Source: Volvox africanus (Eukaryota > Chlorophyta > Chlorophyceae > Chlamydomonadales > Volvocaceae). Taken from it: a stretch of DNA of 64,000 nucleotides. Of the stretch, positions 42,879-53,571 are shown piece by piece. A program made the translations under genes and the position numbers. Location: the NCBI GenBank assembly GCA_030268105.1, contig BSDZ01000078.1, forward strand, positions 4,875,001-4,939,000, read 5' to 3'. Within the stretch, counting starts at the first letter, position 1. Each line of letters opens with the position of its first letter. Under the pieces are notes generated by a model, which ran no database searches, was not told where the DNA came from, and saw only the letters and a program-made list of their open reading frames with translations.

Positions 42879-45800
42879 TGTATTATAATGAATAGTGCAT
42901 AGTGAATAGTGCATAGTGTACATATGTATATATACATGTACATACATATACGTAAATATTATTATAAAATGACACACACACATATATATATACCCCTACC
43001 AAAAGAATGCACCATGCATGCTACCGAGCGACGCTGTACTCCACTACCCAGCGCAGTCATCCACCCACCCAGGAGGAGGAGGTTGTGGTTGCGGAGCTGA
43101 CGGTGAGCCGTTACGGGAAGTATTCTCTATCTGTTCGTACGCGCGGATACAAACACTCACCCCCAGCACTTGACAATGCCCCCCGGCATCAACAGGGCGC
43201 AAGTGTGAAAGCAACCGGCCGCCACCGCAGTGACATTCAGGCCCCGGCCCAGGTTCACGATGGGCAGGTCGGCGCCCATTTCTCCCTTCTGGTCTCCGCG
43301 ATCCTGTGTGTCGCCCAGCCCCAGCTGTCCTTCCTTGTTCCGCCTGAAGTGCGGCGGCGGGGAAGAGCGCTCAGCCCACAGTAACGATCAAGCAGCCTCA
43401 CCGACGAAAGCCCTCCGTTAGCCCCCTTAGTCCCGTTCCCCAGGACACAGCGGTGATGGCACCCCAGCAGACACATACACGTTTCCAGATAAAAAGGTAT
43501 GTATACACACATATATGTACATATATATATATACGGAGGAATATAATACGGATATATATGTGTGTGTGTGAAGATAGACAGATAGGTAGATACACGCATG
43601 TGCTGCGTGAATGGGTATGCACAGGTACAACTTGCACTCGTACACATACAAACGTCATCACATCGTTCACGCGTGTGCGGGCAAATAAAACACACATATA
43701 TTTAAATGTACGCGAATGGCGGTATCCGTCCCAGCAGGCCACTCCTCAGCAGCACACTTACCCGAAGCACTTGATAGCGCCTAGAGATGGTGACAAGACG
43801 CAGGTATGGTAGGCACCCGCAGCGATACCGCCTGCGTGCCAGGTTTGTAGCGCATACAGATAGTCCGCGGATTCGCGTGCACAATGACTGGCAGACTGGA
43901 TGCGTCATACGAAGCAGGCATGTACATATGCGCTGTGAGATCTGTTCTTTTACGACACGTTCCTAGTCTACATGCGACAATACACTTAAGTTACAATCTG
44001 GTTACGCAAGAATTCGATGAGTGTGGTGATCGAGGGAAATGCTAGCTGACAGAAACAAAGAAGGGCGATGTCGTCTGACGGGATAACGTATTGGCGCAAT
44101 GAGCTGTAGGTAAGGAGCTGTGGACCATCACTGTCCAATTCCCTAGACAGATAGATGCTTTTGGGGAGTTGGGTTTTGGGAATAATTTATTTATTTTGTT
44201 AAATTTACCAGGAAAAAACGGGATAGGCGGCGGGCTGGGCGCGGGCGGTTGCGGGGATGGCGGCCGGGGGCTGGGCGGGCTGGGGCGGCCTGCGTCAGGC
44301 AGGTCGATGTAAGAGAAAGAGGGAGGAAGGCGTCAAGGAAGTTTCGTGCATGCATTCGTCAATACACTATTCGACACCTAATTATGTATGTATATATATA
44401 TATATATATAATTACTGTACATGTAATAAATTGAAATATATTACATGTACGCGAACGTACGCATTAACTTGTAATCTAATTGTTCACTGTTTATGGGGTG
44501 TACGGTGTCGCGGGCGCACATGCGAAGATGCATGACATAATACATCACGCATGAAACAAATAGGAAATCTCAATCACTTAAACTTAACGATATCGAGACA
44601 TCCACTTCGCGAAGCCTCGTGGACATGCATATGTCGGCTTGGATTTCATTCCAGTTAGGAGCTGCATATCTTCCTGCCAACGTCAGTCAAATCCATTCCA
44701 TTAAAACTGGAGCAAGTCTGGTGCCTAAGATGGCGCTCTTTCCCCTCCCCCAACACACAATCCCTCCCAATCCCTCTCAATACCTCCCAATCCCTCTATC
44801 CGCCAGCCACTTAATCCGAAAAGGAATTTGTTGTTGTGCTTTGGTTGTGTGATAGAGCTTGTGTGAGGCAGGGACACTGCTGCGTCGTAGACATACTGGG
44901 GGCCCCTTATAACTGGTCAATAGTATAAAGGTGCGCGGGAAAACATGTTGATTGGAGTTGGGGAAAGGGCCGTCCATTGTGGCTTATAACACTCCTCAAT
45001 CTTGTATAGTAATCCCTTTTCCCCGCCTACACATACTAACATTCACATTCACACGCATGTGCACATCTGCGACATGTCGACTACTTACCTGTCTCCAAAC
45101 CAAACGCCTGCAGTTCCAGAACCTGCAGCATCCGGTCCACGTAGTACACCGTGTTTCGCTTATTCTGGAGCGTCAACCAGCGCCCCACCGCCGGTGCTTG
45201 CAAAATCATGTCCAGGATTCCACCCGTGGCGCCTGGCTCGTTGGCGACCCACACCAGCGGATTTGACTGGATAAGGCCCACATCGCCTACCCGAAGGATG
45301 CTCGTGTTGCCCACCCTCAGCTCCACCCCGCCCATGGCATCTCCGCAGCAGTCGATGCGGTAATAGAGCTGGATGCGATACACAGCCACCAGGCCGCCGA
45401 AGTCAATGGACAGCCAAGGGTTGTAGTCGTATTGGTCCGAGTGGAACACCCGCAGCGGGTTGGATACATTGCCGTCGGTGACGTATGAGGGCCGGCACAC
45501 GGCATTCTCGCATAAGCTGACGGCGGGGTCGCCAGCGAGGACAGAGGATGCGTATACGGGCCGGCCGGCCGCCACGTTAATCCAACGGCCTGCGTGCATG
45601 ATGGTGGGGGGAAAGGGGAGGGAAAGGATTAGCAAGGGCGAAATGATGGGCAGCAGATTGCCATCTACTGGATGTCCCCGCCATCTGATCGTGTTCATAT
45701 AATTTCATGTAAAGTGCTAAGGAAGCGCGCCATATCTGCTCCCTGTGACCTTGTCCCACGCACTCTGCCCGGGGGGGTACCCTACCCCGAATGCGAGATA

Positions 45801-48800
45801 ACGTTCACAAATGCTTGTGGTGCACGATGACGCCGCTTGTGTGCCCCCTGGTGCGTTGCCAATGTGCAGTGCCAGGCAGGGGTTCCCTTTCATATATTTG
45901 TCACTTCAGCACATCAGTAAATCAGCCAGTTGGGGAGCACAGTAGCTAAATCAAGGAATCTGCAAACGGTGAATCCATTTGATGGACTCACTGGGAACGG
46001 GTGGGTAAGGAGGTACCGGCGGGGATGGTGACCGCGGCGTGCCCTTGCCTGCGTGCATTGAAGGTGCCTTTAGTAATGCTGGTTGGAGGAGTCCGTACTT
46101 AAACCCGCAAATATACCTTTGCCACATCAAGATAGCCACAAAAGAACTTTGTAAAAGTATGATTACATACAACTGTACTCAAGAGTACCCTGGCTGTACC
46201 AACGGTAGGGCCCACACATATGGTATTAATAAACACACAAGGACAGGTGCACGCACACAGACACATAATATATATATATGTGTGTGTGTATGTGTATGTG
46301 TGTATATGGGGGAATATAGATAGATGGATGGATAGGTGGATACATAGATGGATGGATGATAGATAGATAGATAGATAGATAGATGCAACAGGGAGCTGCA
46401 CGGGATTACCAGGCTTTAGCTATGAAAGGTTTAGGGGGCCTTATGTAATATACGGATACGTCAATGGGCCTCACCGTAGCACCGCACGCCCACGTCCTTC
46501 AATTGTGGCGCAGCAAACAGGGGTAGCCAAGAGGGACAAAGCCACGATGGATGATACATGCAGTTAGGGCGGGACAATGATTTAAGGAAGGACCTGCGAG
46601 TGCTGTTTAGGATTGAATTAGCAAGCAAGAAAGACATCAACTCATCTATCCATTAATCATTTATCTTTTATCTATTTACCTATGTATCTATTTATCTTTC
46701 ATCTATTATCTATTTATCAAGGTTATATCTTTTTTCAGTTCGCCGCAGCACGCAGGTGGGGGTAGGCAGGCTAAGCGGTTAAAATAAGGACTTGCAAATG
46801 CACCTCCCGCACCTCCGTATGGTAGCAGTCGATGTAAGCCGTGTTCTCCCAGCTCTGGTAAGCGCACGAACGCAGGCGTGCGGTCCGCGGCTGCTGGCTG
46901 CAGCTCACGTTTGCCTGCATACATGCAAATATCGCATGAGAAAGGAGCAACACTGAAACATTCCCATTCGCTTCACCAAGGCATCCAGTCAAACACATAC
47001 ATACGCGTACGTATGCATGTCCTACTGCCTATGTTCAAGTACATACATCTATTTGCACTTCAGTTCCGACATCAGGCATCAGGCACTTGATGACCGAGCA
47101 CCCCAGCCTCAAATGGCGATTGGCTGAAATGCACCGTGCCCGGCAGCGCGTGAAACGCGGGCAAGCCAGTTAGGGTTTAGGGACAACTCAGGCAAGGCTC
47201 AAGACCCCTTACGCCACGGGATGGCGTCCATAGGACTGCATCTTAGCGGGATAAAGAGCTAATCGCAAAATGGATGGGATAGTCTAGAATGTCACGACCA
47301 ATGAGGTTATCGCGTATGATAAGTAGTTTGGTGTGACATGCATGCGTGCGTGCGACTGTCTGTACGGGAACAACCTCTATCTGCGCCACCAGATACTGTC
47401 CGTCCGTTGCCGTATGAATGTTTACGTACAAATATGCGTACGGATACGTAGTAGTGGAAGATATGTCTAGCTGATGTTTTTATTCAATGATGGTAATCCC
47501 ACATCCAAGCTGCGCTACCAACTAAGACACCCTTTCTCGCCACGCACCAGGAGGATGCGGCCAGTGCCCATACCCCAGCTCTGTATGACACGGTCGCTGG
47601 GCACCATGACGCCGCTATCATAGCCCAGCTGACGGCACGCCACGGTCGCCTCCAGATTGCTGAATCCATCATCGCTGTATGCATGTAATATACGGCAATA
47701 TGTACATTTTGTAATATGATAATATTGTACATAATATTGTAATCATGTACGGCATTATGTACAAGATGGGCATTTATGATGAAGTGCGGGCAGGTTGATT
47801 TGTCAGGCGAGTTCAAAACAGGCGTTTGACTTGCAACTCTCAGCGCATAACGGGCACCTTTTTCGCAGGTAACAGGTGACGTAACCCCCACCTGGCTGTG
47901 CATGAAATGTTGTGCAATGCGGATACGGACACACATCCGCATACTGTCGCCTGTACCAAAAGGCCTAACAGGCCTGTTGCCTGAAAGCATATGCCCGTGA
48001 TCTGTACGAACTCATAGCACCGTCTGGAAGTCCGGAGGCGCAGAAGCAGTAGTTTTTAAATGCAAACAGCGCACGCGTTGATACGACTTGACATATACGC
48101 ACGCACATACACACAAGCCTCCTCACCAGACGGTGCCCCACTGCCTGCCGTCGAACACCTCTAAACGACCCTCGCCAGGCCAGTCGCCGCCCACCAGCCG
48201 TACATCGTACTTTGCTGCGAGCCAGCCGTACGGATATCACGGGCATATGAACAAGAGTACTACTCGACGGTGAGGGGCCTCTGCCCGTGAAAGCAGCGAC
48301 CAGGAGCTGGTACATTCTGCATCCCCGAGTGTTGAGGGGGGATATGTGCAGTACATACACATCTCGTGCGGGGAAGAAAGCCGATGCATACGTGCAATTG
48401 CGTGCTGCACAGCCATAGTCCGTTGCAAGTCCTTTGGGCACACGCTCCCCTTTGGCTTTGTGATCTTTTTTTGGAACGACTTCGTCTTCCGACAGCAAGT
48501 GGGTGCGTACCGGAAAGACCTCCAATCCGGTTACGGGATGTGCATCGTAAGTTGCCGCACATGTCGACTGGCCTTAGTTTCTAGCTTCTGTAACTAGGAC
48601 TCCCCACCCGTCGCTAGGACTTGTCCAGCAGCTGCTGATTCCCTACATGCTGATTACAACATGTGCATATGCAAGGCTAACCTGCTGCTGGCGGGATCGC
48701 ATCGGGAGGCGGTGACCTTGGTCGAGGCGGCGGCGTCCTGGGCGGGAGCTTGGGCGCCAGTGGTAACTTTGGCATCCCTCGAGCCGGCCGTGGCGGGGCC

Positions 48801-51800
48801 GGCGTCAAAACCGGGGGTGGATTCACCCGCCCTGGCGATCACGATGAGAACGATATGGAGGGGGAAATATTTCTTTTAGGGTAAACACACACGGTGCCGT
48901 AACGAACGATAGACGATAAACGACACGGGGGTTTTGACCAGGGCTTGCCTCCGAGGCACTGATGCACTTCAACAGACTTCAGTACCGGCCGCTGGCGGCA
49001 CAAACATATCCGGTACTCTTCCCTGTCCGCCACTCGCGCAGCCGTTCGCCCACGCACCTTGGCATCTGACACCGACGTCCTGCGAAACGAATATGGCAGT
49101 GTGTGTGTGAGGGGTGGGGGATGGAGGAGGTTACCAAACGAATCGTGACCGCCATATGGTGGTGTGCTCGTCGTGTTGTCGCGGGAGAGGGATCCCCGGG
49201 AGGGGATAGCAGTCCTGCCCTGCCCTGCCCTGCTCTGCTCTGCCCTGCCCTGCCCTGCCCTGCCCTGCCCTGCCCTGCTCTGCCCTGCCCTGCCCTACCC
49301 TGCCCTGCCCTGCCCTGCTCTGCCCTGCCCTGCTCTGCCCTGCCCTGCCCTACCCTACCCTGCCCTTCCCTGCCCTGCCCTGCCCTGCTCTGCCCTGCCC
49401 TGCCCTACCCTACCCTGCCCTGCCCTGCCCTGCCCTTCCCTGCCCTGCCCTGCCCTACCCTACCCTGCCCTGCCCTGCCCTGCCCTGCCCTGCCCTGGTC
49501 TGCCCTGCCCTGCCCTGCCCTGCCCTACCCTACCCTGCCCTGCCCTGCCCTGCCCTTCCCTGCCCTGCCCTGCTTAATCCATGGCCAGCCGCGCGTCGTT
49601 CATCTGTTTATCCACTCGTCTTTTGTCGTGTCCATTGATATTGACACATGCAGAGGCTACTGCTCTGAAGTCCCAACCCACCCATTAAAGAACATCATCA
49701 CGACCCGTCGTCCTGTGTAGCCATTTGACTCATTATTCCCATTGCTCGTCCATGCAGCCATTCCCATGGCTTCCCATGCATTCCTTTGGCTGCTCTTCAG
49801 AGTATGGACAAGTCTATGGACCCGTATTCGACCATCCACTGGTTTGGCCCCAAACCAGTAACCAGCGGATACACAGGGCTTGTGTGCCCTGGGCTTCTTA
49901 CCCCAGGGGCCCGGCAACCCATACACACACGTTTCCCTTCTCCACAACACGCACGAGGCCGAGCCGGGAGAGCATTGAAAAAACCCTAGTCTCCCCGCCC
50001 ACCTGTTCGTGCCTGCAGTTGGCCACTCCATCCCAGCCAACAGAGTAGCACTGGTGCAGGGTCTGGGGCACAACCCCAGGTATGTAGTCGCACTCTACAC
50101 CGGCCTGCGGGAGCCCGTCAATGGACAGACAGACAGACAGACAACAGACAGATGGACATGAATGCTATCACATGCATATCACATACACACAAACACACAT
50201 ACCCAAACACAGGGCGGTCCTAAGGTCCCTGCAGGGTGAAGAGGAATGTCTGATGGACGCAGCGCATAACTGACGCACTTTGAGACCTCCAAGCAGGCAA
50301 ACGGAGCTCGGAAAGCATAGGCAGGTTTGCAAGCGGCGACGGCCTTCCTGGCCAGGTATGGATCTGTCCCTTATATAAACTCATCCTGTCACGCACCATG
50401 AGGATGGGCCCAGCGCCTCCGCCCCAATGCTCAATGGCCACGCCGGTCGCGTAACCTAGCTGTCGGCAGACCACCATCGCGTCTGCATCCTCGAACAAAT
50501 GGTCACTGCGTCGTCGCGTGATGGGGAAGGTCCCATCGGTCAGTGGAGCGAGGGGCCACACCCGGATGGCTCATTAGTGGTCGAGCGGTTTGGGTGGGTT
50601 AGAGTAAAGCAGGGAACATCAGCGGCTTATACAGCTTGCTTGCATCGACATTGCGTGCTGTTTCCGCCGCTGGTCATCTGCGCGACCATCCGTAGGGCCT
50701 CTACGTCTCAAGCTTAGGACTGGCTACTGCGTGGCGTAAGGGGCCCACTGCAATATGCTGCTGACTGAACATGTGAGGGCTTCATGTGTAGCAACTGGAC
50801 AATCCTACACATGCGCACCACACATCCGCATGCCACCACATCCTGCCAAGGTGGCAAATGTGGGTTATGTGAATGTGAATGTATGTATGTGTGATGGGGA
50901 CCCGCCCAGATGACTTCAGTTACTGTACTAGAGATGAAGAGGCCTTACGCCATCACCACCACTGGTCTGATAACCTGGGCCCTTAGATGCCTGGTCATCG
51001 AGTCCATAGCGCCCGCGTAATGGCAGCAGCTAACAAAGGTAGGCCGCCTTTGGGCTATCGTACTCGAGCGCACCCACGGGTAATCACGTAAGGCCCGTGT
51101 TGGAATGTGAGCAACACTCATATACGAAAGAATGTCAGAGCAAGTAATACGGCCCACGAGGGGCCGGGCGCTTTGCTGACTTCAACAGCCCGCTGAGACA
51201 AGCCAATGGATGGAATGACAACCCACCAGATGGTGCCCCAGTCCTGGCCATCGAACATCTCGATGCGTCCCTCACTGGGGCTTCGACCTCCCACCAGACG
51301 GATTTCGTACAGGGAGGGCGCTGGGATGGAGAAAGATTGGGGGAAGGGACGGACACATATGCGCTAGGATGGGCTCAAATACGCGCAGCCACACACACGT
51401 CCGCCGGGCTGCGGCAAAGCATGATGCCAGGTAGGACCTAATGTGATATCATTATGAATTCGCAAACGTCTTCAGCTTGTGTGTGTGGTTGGAATGGGCG
51501 GTGCATTATTAAGTTTGCGGGAAGGATCAGGGGGCTCAACGGCACCATGCAGGGATATTCATTCGTAGCTTTGTCAGGCTGAGTGAGGCCTGGGGCTGTA
51601 GGCCAGCAGGCGTTACAACGCAATGAAAAGTGGAATGCCTGGACCATTTAATATTTTCAAACAACAGCACGTGAGGATTAAGATGAAAATGCGCAGAGCT
51701 GATTTGTTACAGGCTGCATGCATCATCATAGCCCAACACCAAACACGCGCCCCGAGGTCTCATGACGACGGCCAACCGACAAGCTGACCATGACTCATCG

Positions 51801-52060
51801 CCCACGATACTGTACGTAGATTAACAAGCTACTAATGGAGTTTAATGTCTCAAAGATTTACGATTAAAGCAAACCAAGAAAATTGGCGCAGTTTTGTGAA
51901 AGATGTTGGGCACGTACTCTTTAATGCGAACACGGCCATCCAGTTCCGATGGCTGAGGTGAAATTTCGTAGTTCTTACCTGAATCATTTCGTTGTCCCTG
52001 GCAAAATGTACCAACTCCAATCATCAATACAAGCGCCAACCATATTGCAGCTCCTCTCAT
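39306..52060 (-). CDS. Secreted SRCR / F-lectin-like / RCC1-repeat protein
   Basis: Twenty exons, all with GT-AG borders and consistent phases: 52060-51979, 51320-51227, 50505-50397, 50104-50003, 49079-49058, 48831-48682, 48214-48127, 47674-47548, 46914-46813, 46496-46475, 46048-45992, 45589-45089, 43831-43762, 43343-43161, 42602-42420, 42072-41893, 41307-41122, 40973-40773, 40006-39824, 39405-39306. The sum is 2742 nt, giving 913 residues plus TGA. Order: signal peptide (1-22), SRCR (about 30-137), Pro linker, SRCR (about 187-299), Pro linker, F5/8C or F-type-lectin-like domain (about 319-485), RCC1 repeats (about 486-913). SRCR and F-lectin domains bind proteins or glycans outside the cell, so a surface or matrix receptor or adhesion role is inferred. 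RCC1 repeats are best known in nuclear proteins, so their use here is unusual. The stop may be bypassed if the GTGAGG at 39320 is used as a donor. Confidence 0.85.
40243..40321. repeat. (GTAGTAGTG)n microsatellite
   Basis: Tandem GTAGTAGTG nonamers, the last copies changed to ATAGTAGTG, in the intron between 40773 and 40006. Confidence 0.9.
41373..41460. repeat. (GGGAT)n pentamers with a duplicated block
   Basis: Five GGGAT units, then a block containing GACATGACGAGATAGGATGG repeated twice, in the intron between 41893 and 41307. Confidence 0.9.
42830..42880. repeat. (GATA)n microsatellite
   Basis: GATAGCTA units followed by about eight GATA units in the intron between 43161 and 42602. Confidence 0.9.
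44219..44300. other. GC-rich patch in an AT-rich intron
   Basis: A short run dominated by GGGCGG and GGCTGGGC, inside the intron between the F-lectin exon and the RCC1 array (45088-43832). No exon border or open frame of known type is seen; function unknown. Confidence 0.4.
45089..45589 (-). other. F5/8C (discoidin) / F-type-lectin-like domain
   Basis: One 501-nt exon of about 167 residues. It opens RWINVAAGRPVYASS, continues with YVTDGN, NPWLSIDFGGLVAVYRIQLY, and YYRIDCCGDAMGGVELRVGN, and ends LELQAFGLETG. The NPW...IDFG and RxDCC...LRVGN signatures are those of the discoidin-fold F-type (fucose) lectins. The His (VFHSD) and first Arg of the sugar motif are present. The third basic residue expected after RxDx4 is Ala here. 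An ordinary F5/8C domain is the alternative. Confidence 0.75.
45992..46048 (-). other. Second proline-rich linker
   Basis: A 57-nt exon reading KGTPRSPSPPVPPYPPVP. It is flanked by TGCACGCAG|GC and CCCA|GTGAGT and joins SRCR 2 to the next domain in phase 1. Confidence 0.8.
46317..46384. repeat. GATA/GGAT microsatellite
   Basis: TAGATGGATGG units followed by seven GATA units in the intron between 46475 and 46048. Confidence 0.9.
46475..48214 (-). other. SRCR domain 2 (four exons)
   Basis: Exons of 88, 127, 102 and 22 nt. Key parts are YDVRLVGGDWPGEGRLEVF, WGTVC, LEATVACRQLGYDSG, VSC, RSC, YIDCYHTE and DVGVRCYG, again with six cysteines. Intron positions and phases equal those of SRCR 1, and exons 3 and 4 have exactly the same lengths (102 and 22 nt), so the cassette arose by duplication with its introns. 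Confidence 0.9.
48682..48831 (-). other. Proline-rich linker between SRCR domains
   Basis: A single 150-nt exon reading RVNPPPVLTPAPPRP, then basic and Pro-rich sequence to DAIPPAA. It resembles the spacers of hydroxyproline-rich algal extracellular proteins. The donor is CAGCAG|GTTAGC. Confidence 0.8.
49058..51320 (-). other. SRCR domain 1 (four exons)
   Basis: Exons of 94, 109, 102 and 22 nt give a group A-like scavenger-receptor cysteine-rich domain. It opens with IRLVGGRSPSEGRIEMF and WGTIC, continues with DAMVVCRQLGYATG, then VEC, LHQC, DGVANCRHEQ, and closes with DVGVRCQG. Six cysteines are in the expected order. The last six residues before the linker sit on a 22-nt microexon (49079-49058). 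Confidence 0.9.
49213..49574. repeat. (CCCTG)n pentamer satellite in an SRCR-gene intron
   Basis: About 70 tandem CCCTG-type pentamers with recurrent variants (CTCTG, CCCTA, CCCTT) in the intron between 50003 and 49079. Because five is not a multiple of three, the array has open frames by chance in several frames. It lies between the third and fourth exons of SRCR 1. Confidence 0.95.
51979..52060 (-). other. Signal-peptide exon of the SRCR gene
   Basis: ATG at 52060 starts MRGAAIWLALVLMIGVG, a hydrophobic core with a likely cleavage near TFCQG|QRN. The exon ends in phase 1 at GATTCAG|GTAAGA. CATTCAG lies directly before the ATG, so an intron in the 5' untranslated region that ends at the start codon is possible. 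Confidence 0.8.
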
Positions 52061-53571
52061 CTGAATGATATCAGGATAATTCTGAGTCTACTTGGTCACG
52101 TAAATAACTATTGTAATTAAAAATACCTCCACAATCAATTGAGCAAGGCTTAAAAAGCTGAGCGTACGTATACCGTGATGTCGTATTCACGATACAGCGC
52201 TTACAGGAAATAGTACTTTAGGAAAGTACATAATACATGTATAATTCGCAATAAGGTTAGTTCGAGGGGGGGGACCTTCGTTTCGTACATCGCACATTAA
52301 GATCGATGTACTTACTGCTCGCGAACGATCATCGCTCGCCATGTGTAACTCCTTTGCTACTTGTCATCCCTAAGAGTTTAGTTTGCGGACAATATCGCCG
52401 TAATTGAATGTCTTTTATCAATGCGATGGACAGGTAGATTTGACAAACCAGCGCCTTCGGCAGCAACGAGCTGACCTGCTGATACGCCAGAATTCATAAA
52501 ATGACGATTTTTACACAGGGATTACACAGACCAAATTCGCCTACCAGCTGTTGTGTCGTGCTGTGCCAGGCAAAATGACATCAAGAACTCCAATTAAGGT
52601 TCAAACATATGTCACCTCCTTGAACGGTAACAAAACTTTATTAAAATAAACGTGCATCCGTTTGGTGAGGCGAGCTGGGGTCGGCGGATCCATAGGCCTC
52701 TGCGCTGAGACAATTGCATGTACACGGCCAGGAAAACATGCAATGTCACGAAAGTTCAAACTCGTAAGCTTACGATGCTTATAGATCGTTCAGATGGCGG
52801 GCGTTCTTAGCCAGTCTTCAAAATAGCCCACCCCGTACAGGCGACGACAGCCCGTCCTGCGTCGTCCTCGCCATTTTATCGGGATCGGTCATACGGCTGC
52901 CCCCTCCTTCAGGCGTCTCAGCAGCAATATGTAATCATGAATTTTCATATATGTTTGTGCTCGCCTCGGTCAGAAGAGCTAAAAGAATAAGGGAAGTGTC
53001 GCAGCAGCGCCAACCGCGCATTCGCGGCTGACCTTTACCTGGTCACGGCACGCTCGTGCTTCCGACGGCGCAGGCAACTAGCCGCAGTCTATGCACGCCG
53101 CCCATCTCCCGACACCAACCGTTTTCGGCCTGACTCCTTAAAAGTTGTTGGCGCCGCCCAGCGCCCAACTTTATTCGCTCTCCCTTTTTCGGACAGCAGC
53201 ACTGGTACGTATCATCTCCTCCACTCTTACTAACCAAACAAACATCGCCAGTATGCTTCGCGGGCTGGCAGTCCATCCACATCTGTAGACGACCTCTGGC
53301 GAATGCTCGCTGGCGCCACTCTCCACTCTACACTCTCCGCCGCCCATCCGAAATGGCTTACAGTGGAGATTTCATGATGCTTCAGAGCCAAGCACTACGC
53401 TTTTTAAAATATTATTATTTTTTACGCAACCCTCTCGCTTAATGGACAAACGCACATCTACTTAGCGAAGCATGGCGCCACCAAAGCAATGGCGCATCGC
53501 ACATATGCAGATGCGCAAATTCGCGTGCAATTGCACAACACCATACGGAGCAGTAACGCCTGCGCATTCGC
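52061..53571. other. Intergenic region between SRCR and SMC genes
   Basis: About 1.5 kb with no supported exon. It should hold the 3' untranslated region of the SMC gene on its right side and the promoter of the SRCR gene on its left. Apart from a candidate TGTAA polyadenylation signal I see no clear motif. Confidence 0.5.
53358..53362 (-). promoter_or_regulatory. Candidate TGTAA polyadenylation signal of the SMC gene
   Basis: TGTAA on the minus strand, about 210 nt after the TAG stop at 53572. TGTAA is the usual polyadenylation signal in volvocine algae. A pentamer is common by chance, so this is tentative. Confidence 0.3.

Larger units (their letters stand above)
39306..43831 (-). other. 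RCC1 repeat array, one exon per repeat
   Basis: Eight exons. The first (70 nt) has only the second half of a repeat (GIAAGAYHTCVLSPSLGAIKCFG). The next six (183, 183, 180, 186, 201 and 183 nt) each code for a full unit of the form NxxGQLGLGDxxxRGD...MGxxLPxVDLG...AxAxGxxHTCALLQPGNxVKCWG and are phase 2 at both ends. The last (39405-39306) has only the first half (NDFGALGLGDRTPRGGQPGD) and ends LPPVRLW and TGA. The two halves plus six units make seven blades, as expected for an RCC1 beta-propeller. Confidence 0.85.

Noticed and set aside
49103..49720. Plus-strand frames over the CCCTG array reading Ala-Leu-Pro-Cys repeats
   Set aside because: A pentamer array is open by chance in several frames; it lies in an intron of the SRCR gene.
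53043..53282. 79-codon minus-strand frame after the SMC stop
   Set aside because: Lies in the likely 3' untranslated region, with no recognisable domain.
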